Positions 58,433 through 64,000 of a DNA stretch of 64,000 bases are shown in pieces. How positions within the stretch are numbered: position 1 is the first letter of the stretch; each line of letters opens with the position of its first letter. Source of the stretch: Rotaria sordida. Taxonomy: Eukaryota; Rotifera; Eurotatoria; Philodinida; Philodinidae. A model generated the notes under the pieces. It had not been told where the DNA came from, searched no databases, and saw only the letters and a list, made by a program, of their open reading frames with translations. The stretch covers positions 62,001 to 126,000 of the forward strand of contig CAJNOL010000175.1 in NCBI GenBank assembly GCA_905250125.1, given 5' to 3'. Position numbers and translations under genes: made by a program.

Positions 58433-60279
58433 GAAAAAACAATAAATTCATCATCATATTTTTCTATTATAATATCTTCTATATAACATTTCATTTATTC
58501 ATATATAATTTTTTTGTTTATTAATGTCTTTAAATTCAAAAAAATTATAAAATCTGATAGCTCATTTTTATTCTAGAAGTGCTTCAGATGAACTTATTCT
58601 ACTGACATTCAAACTAATCACAATGCCAAAAGTAAAAATGAAAGTTATTAACATATCAATTCATATCTTAAATCTATAAATTTGCAGATCTTGTTCTGTT
58701 CTAAATAATAAAAAATTAGTTTGAAAGTTTGCAATACAAGAATTTCATTGTGCCAAAAGAAATACTAAACCTAAACATCTACCTCGATTCGTTTGGTAAT
58801 ATACTAAAATTGTTAATACAGTTGACTATGCAAACGTCAAAAGGAAAAATATCAAAGTGGAAAATTATTGGAAAGTGTTTTAGAAAATTTTACGTACTCA
58901 AACACATTTTTTATTGTATGAGATACTACTAACATTCTAACAAAGATTATACACAAGTCAAGAGAAAAAAAAATTTCACGAAATTCACGTACTTCTATTT
59001 TTTCGTTTATCATTAGGATGACCGTGATCGTCAATCATTTTAATCAATTGATCATTAAAATTTGTAGGAACTTTTACTGAATATCCATTAAGTGTAGCGT
59101 GTGGGTGTTGGCATGTGAATATATGGATCTCTCTAATCATACCCACTGACATCCACACCCACATCTTTGACTAATAAAATCAAACTTTATTATGCATTCT
59201 GCACAGTATACCATGTAACTCAGCTACCAAAATTTATCTAGGTTTTATGTTCTCTAAAAGATAAGATTATAGAGTGTTTTCATGGAAAATACTTCATTCA
59301 TTTGCTCATATGTTTAACCGATCTATATGAAAAATTAAGCTGTTTCAATTCTCTATCGAAGGGTGTATGAACATATGAGAAACAATTCTTCCTTGCCTTT
59401 CTTTGTATAACGATATCGTTCATGTTGCATAACCCTAATGGACTCTCATGATAAAAATCACCTAGTGCTCTTCTCCAATGGTGACAGTCTACTTCGAATT
59501 TCATATCAATCGATAGGTCTAGACGAGACCTACCAAATAATGTTATGAAACTCGCGAAAAAGAAGCGAGAGTATGTCTCTTTTTCGGTATACTCAAAATA
59601 ATTCTATGTTGAATAAGGCTATGTATATGTTTAAACGATGGTATTGGGATTTTTGTTGCCTCGAACGCATAGATCTACTCTGTATTGTATGCCAACGGTG
59701 GATGTGAATTGAGGAAGAGAATATCCCCACTTAAATCACAAAAAAAGGTAAACTTTGTACACATCAATATATATCCGAAAGACATTCTTTGTTCAAAAAT
59801 AAATCAACAGTTTTTCGTTTTCAATTACACAATATACAGAACATAAAAGTGCGATATGAGGTGCTCGTTGCAATCCATTCTCAAAACGTGATTCGAATCT
59901 ACCCTACGGTATATCTGTTAGTTTTTTCTGAAAAACCCATTAATTACCATTTTTCCAGTTTAAATTGAATTATTAGTACTCACTCTTGAAGTACAAGACG
60001 GCAAAATCCTAAAATCCAGTCGCGTCCAGTCGATTTGATCACAATCAAACGACTTCAAGATAGTTCAATCACGATCATTGATCGATCTCTCAATATGTTC
60101 TTGGCTAAAGGTTAATCGAGAAATAATCTAGAAAAAAGATATACGAAGATGCATAAGTTCAGTATGTTTCGTCGACTTGGTTATATATCAGTGCATGCAT
60201 AAAACAAAACGATGAATTAATGATTAGCCAATAGATCACGGCACATTTTTTATTTTAATGTGTTGGCTGATGAGGGAAC
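58433..60279. other. Intergenic, no gene seen
   Basis: No intact gene. A short hairpin-like segment near 59100-59160 has GTGTGGGTGTTGGCATG and TGACATCCACACCCAC in inverse orientation. It may be a small MITE. Confidence 0.35.
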
Positions 60280-60720
60280 ATATTTAGGTGTTCAAGCTGT
60301 TTAGGCCCCATCTTTCGGCTATAAATAGACCTCGATGAGGTATGAAAAACCTGAAGAAGATCCATTCCCTCGCGCCTTTGTTCCTGAGATATGCCTGTTT
60401 TACTGAATGTTCGGTCAAAGACCCGGTATTTCAGAAAAAATCAGATGAATGAATTTTGATCTAAAATTTCGTCTATAAATAGGTCTAATGATTCGTAGAA
60501 TATTCCTAACATTTTAGTCAAAATGGATGCTTCAATAGGGAGCTACTAGAATTTCAATGAACACCCATATTTTGAGAGGATATTCTAAAGTCGAGATTTT
60601 TTAAAAACAGTATATCTCGCCTAGGAAGTATCCATTTGTACTGAAACGTTAGGAATATTCTACGAATCATTAGACGAATTTCTAGTGACTCGCCGTTCTC
60701 TAGAACATTGCGATACAAAG
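60280..60720. repeat. Foldback element, family D copy 1 (truncated)
   Basis: The left end TGAGGGAAC matches the inverse of the 63195-63835 right end. The central hairpin ATTCGTAGAATATTCCTAAC pairs with GTTAGGAATATTCTACGAAT. The right arm is short. Confidence 0.65.
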
Positions 60721-61141
60721 TACGGATTTTATTACAGCAAAAAACACACAATGTATAGAGCCCGAATGCGCACGCTATCGACTACATGCATGTTGTGCTT
60801 AGCAGAACACAAATTTAATGTAAACTAATTAAAATACTGGTTGAATCGAATGAATTTCTTATTCAAAAGTTAAAATTCAATTCGATAATATTGAATATTC
60901 TTTAACAATCAAGACTAACGTCATTCTCTTCAATATTCATTTTGTCAAATCAGTGAATTTGTTCTAGCAATGCACTTTTAATAATTGGCAAAAAACGAAC
61001 TAAAAATGCGAAGGTCAAACAATACAATAAATTAAAATTAAATCAAGGTCAGAATCCAACAAAAAAAAAACAACGTTGTGTGAAAATTTCACCATTTGCA
61101 CTATTTGAATAAAAAGAGTACATTGTTTGGATCATTTCAAA

Positions 61142-61161
61142 CAGGTTGTTCGTTTCTCATA
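61142..61161 (+). promoter_or_regulatory. Conserved upstream block of saposin/countin gene 3
   Basis: CAGGTTGTTCGTTTCTCATA, 66 bases before the ATG, is the counterpart of 54210-54229. TTGATTGTCT follows it here too. Confidence 0.55.
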
Positions 61162-61227
61162 AAAAAACTATATTTATGTGATTTGCATCTGCTATTGATT
61201 GTCTTTACTAAAGTGAAAAAAAAAACA

Positions 61228-62134
61228 ATGTATAAAGCTCTGATATTGGTTATCTTAGTTATTATTGGAATAGCTTCTGCTTCTCGATCGATTAATACTA
61301 CGCCAAAAAAACTTCGACCACTAAGTCCAAGGTCTAGTCCAACAAAAGCGAACGCTGATCTTTGTCCAACATGCATTGAAGAGGCTGTAGAAATCATTAA
61401 TATTTTGCTTAACTTGGTTCTTGATGAAGGAATTATTCAGTCCTGCGATATTTTGTGTGGAGCTCTTGCCAATAAAACTGGTTCGAAAATTGTTGGTGAT
61501 CTCTGTGATGTTGCATGTGACGCATTTGGTATTGATGAGTTTGTTAAATTAATCATTAAAGCTGATATTAATCCTATTTGGTATTGTGAACTAGCTAAGC
61601 TTTGCCCAGGTAAGAGACAAAGAATTTATTTTATTATTTTTCGAAAATTTATAAAAATTTTTTTTAGTTAATGACCATGGTGATGCTAAATTTACAAATT
61701 TTGGTATTGCACCTAAAAGTGCTCCTGATGGTTCTAAATTTATATTTGATTGTTCTTTTGTTAGTATTAATGGTACGGGTACAGGTACGATTGTTATTGA
61801 CATGGTTGATCCTAAAAATCGAACAATCTCTAATCTTTACTGGTTCGAAGCAAGAAAACCTGGAACATATCCAGAGAAAATTGGTCTTCAGACTTTAGTT
61901 GAATTTAATTGTGATCCTATAACAGGTAAGAGAAGATTTATTTGTTTTTGAAAATTGATAATTTTATTATTTCGAATTCTATTAATAGGTGTTTGTGATG
62001 GTTGGCCAATAGGTACTTATAATGTTACTGCACAAGTATGCAATGGAGTATGTGGTTCAATTCATCCACATACGTCTATTTATGATACAGCTAAAGGCTC
62101 ATTTGAACTTACAAAGAAAAAAGTCTTCTTTTAA
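61228..62134 (+). CDS. Saposin-B/countin-like secreted protein, copy 3
   Basis: Three exons, 61228-61609, 61668-61925 and 61989-62134, total 262 codons (261 aa). Start taken at MYKALILVILVIIGIASA, a good signal peptide aligned with copy 1; the upstream in-frame Met at 61096 falls before the conserved promoter block and is rejected. The saposin-B domain keeps six cysteines (LCPTC...SCDILC...CDVAC...WYC...LC). The C-terminal domain (VNDHGDAKFTNFGIAP ... YNVTAQVCNGVCGSIHPHT) matches copy 1. It lies on the same strand, with introns at the same places and phases as copy 1. Likely secreted or lysosomal and lipid-interacting. Confidence 0.87.
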
Positions 62135-62244
62135 AGAATTGATGTAATATTGGTTTTTTTTAATGCAAAAGTAATCATAGAAAATAAAAAGTATAAAACT
62201 GCCATTATAATTCAATAGAGTTTATTTTGCAATAAAACATTTAC

Positions 62245-62857
62245 TGACGAGAAAAATCTCCAACTGATTAATCGTTTTTGAATTGAAAGCATGCGGATCA
62301 CGTAGACTGTAATGAGTTATTAATATCTCGAAAAGAGTTCGTGCTCTTAGGTTATTGCTGCGAAGATACTGCACGTTTGCAGTATGTTTCAATATAATGG
62401 AGTGAGTTCTCTCAAGAATACCAAGAAAACTGATTTTCGAATTCTTTGTATAGAAACAAGCCTTGATAAGAATAATTGATTGTGAAAGTTTCAAATATTT
62501 TCGTTATTCCTATCTCAAGGTAAAACCATAGTAAAAGTGCATTCCGTATACACCCGCAAATTCAATGTTCTTATTTCAAGATAAGAACAGATCAAATAGT
62601 TTGATACTTTCACGGTTAACTATGCTTGTTAAGGCTTGTTCCTATGCAAAAAATTTGAAAATCAGTTTTCCTAGTGTTCTTGAGAGGAGTCATAGCATTG
62701 TATTGCTAAAATACTATACAAACGCAATATGTCGCCAATAATAAGCTATAGACTCGAACTCTTTTCGAAGTAATTCATAAATCATTATTTTTTACATGAC
62801 GTACATGCTTTCGACTCAAAAGTGATTAGTCACTTGAGGGACTACCTTCATCAGTAG
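62245..62857. mobile_element. Foldback MITE, family A copy 5
   Basis: Just downstream of saposin copy 3. The left GACGAGAAAAATCTCCAACTG and the right TTGAGGGACTACCTTCATC ends are inverse to each other. Internal blocks CGTGCTCTTAGGTTATTGCTG and ACTGATTTTCGAATT match family A. Arms are well matched on both sides of a spacer near 62540. Confidence 0.8.
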
Positions 62858-63194
62858 ACTTGAAATAAACTCACTCTGAAGATCTTCGTAATATGCAATC
62901 ATTAACAATTTTCATTTCGAAAGCAATTGGCAAACATTCAATCAATTTTTAATAGTCATATTCATTTTGTTCTGATATTAAAAATCATAATTGAATGACA
63001 AGTTAATGACAAATGCAACAGATTTCTTCATTATAAATATGTTTGTTGCTATGCTATTGTTGGGTTAAAATACTTGATGCTGAAACTTGATTCATTGAAT
63101 GAATTGTGTTGTTTAGATCATTAACAATTCTTAATCAATTGAATTTAATTTTAATAAATGTTACATTTAATTTCAATTAATTGAATGTATGCTA

Positions 63195-63835
63195 GTTCAT
63201 TAAAGGTTGCCTGGCGAGTAAACTCTTTCAACTTGAGATCCGTTTTCAATTTCGGACTCTGTATATATGATGAAGCCTAATGAGATATCAAAATCCTCAA
63301 ACAGATAAGGCCTTCCTTACAAAGATATAACTGTTTTACAGAAATTTTAGCCAATTGGACGGTATGTACAAAAGAAAGAGTCAAGTGACGATATTTTGAC
63401 CTAGAATTTTGTCTCTAACGAGATCTAGTTGTGACTAGAACGTCCTAAAAATGTCAGCTTCAAAGAATATCTCATTCACGAGATATTGAATTCCTAAAAA
63501 CGTGAAATTCTCGAATCTCTCGTAGTATATGAGTAATTTTTGGGAATTCAATAGTTCATGAAGGAAACATTCTTTTGAGCTGAAACTTTCAGAACATTCT
63601 AGCTACAATTAGGTCTATTTATAGACAAAAGTTCAGATCAAAATATCGTCATTCAATGCTTTTTGTACATAATGTGTTATAGGCTAAAATTTCAGCAAAA
63701 TAACTATAACTTTGTTGGGAAGGATTTATCCTTTTCAGATTTTCAATATATCATTCAAGTCTACTCTATACACAGAGTTCGACCTGAAAGACGATTTTCA
63801 AGTTGGTAAGGTTCCCTCATGAAAATATATGTTGT
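63195..63835. mobile_element. Foldback element, family D copy 2
   Basis: About 0.64 kb. The left AACTTGAGATCCG arm pairs with the right CAAGTTGGTAAGGTTCCCTC end. Central sequences TCACGAGATATTGAATTCC and GGGAATTCAATAGTTCATGA, and the flanking GAACGTCC / CATTCTAGC blocks, form the hairpin core. No coding capacity. Confidence 0.75.
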
Positions 63836-64000
63836 ATGTTGAATCAAGAAGAAAGAAATTACGTTATTATGTTTTATCCATTTATATTATTATTTCTGTG
63901 CTATATTAAATCTTTTTAATTTCATATATCACTGTGATTATCAAACGACATAATTAATATCTTTATTGATACAATCATTGAATTATTTTTTCTCTATGAA

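Noticed and set aside
59100..59160. GT-rich hairpin as a structural RNA
   Set aside because: Pairing is short and imperfect; more likely a small repeat.
61096..61227. Upstream Met extending saposin copy 3
   Set aside because: The region holds the upstream block shared with copy 1, and the extension would place the signal peptide inside the protein.
1..64000. tRNA, rRNA, CRISPR arrays, bacterial operons
   Set aside because: No tRNA box A/B pairs, rRNA cores or spaced direct repeats were noticed by eye; a dedicated scan would be needed to exclude a tRNA.

Overview
The window is eukaryotic nuclear DNA: about 70% AT, with genes split by many GT-AG introns, mostly 45-80 bases, and a few introns of 0.5-5 kb filled with repeats. 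Recognisable animal genes (GRIPAP1, a CSN9-like COP9 signalosome subunit, an EF-hand/WD40 protein of the WDR49/WDR64 type, a C-type lectin, condensin NCAPD2) point to a metazoan. Tiny introns, strong A/T-ending codons, a bacterial-type YbaY/YscW-like single-exon gene and abundant small foldback transposons would fit a bdelloid rotifer such as Rotaria. That assignment is an inference; no rRNA or mitochondrial marker is present. A run of exactly 100 N (27753-27852) is an assembly gap.

Layout. 0.4-4.1 kb (+): a disordered Ser/Asn-rich protein I cannot name. 4.5-15 kb (+): GRIPAP1 (22 exons, 796 aa), whose third intron holds a complete two-exon membrane-protein gene on the opposite strand plus a 0.76-kb foldback element. 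15.4-17.4 kb (+): a membrane-anchored GILT-family thiol reductase. 17.6-18.4 kb (-): an EF-hand protein, tail to tail with it. 18.4-23.5 kb: gene-poor, with a foldback repeat and an internally deleted Tc1/mariner element. 23.5-28.5 kb (+): NCAPD2, interrupted by the gap with its middle missing. 29.8-30.2 kb (+): a membrane-protein fragment. 30.4-44.9 kb (-): one 27-exon EF-hand/WD40 gene of 1100 codons minus stop; a 5.5-kb intron holds a secreted lectin gene on the + strand. 45-48 kb: nested MITEs and a gene relic. 49.1-50.5 kb (-): a YbaY-like gene and a Pro-rich gene. 53.4 kb (+): CSN9. 54.3-62.1 kb (+): three saposin-B/countin-like genes, the middle one dead. The rest is largely foldback repeats.

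Exon models were built by hand from splice sites and reading phase. For every gene called complete, the exon lengths sum to a multiple of three with an open frame throughout, which is the main support for the joins. Single exon edges may be off by a few bases. The most striking features are the two antisense genes nested in introns, the layered transposon insertions with intact target-site duplications, and the saposin/countin cluster with a shared upstream block.
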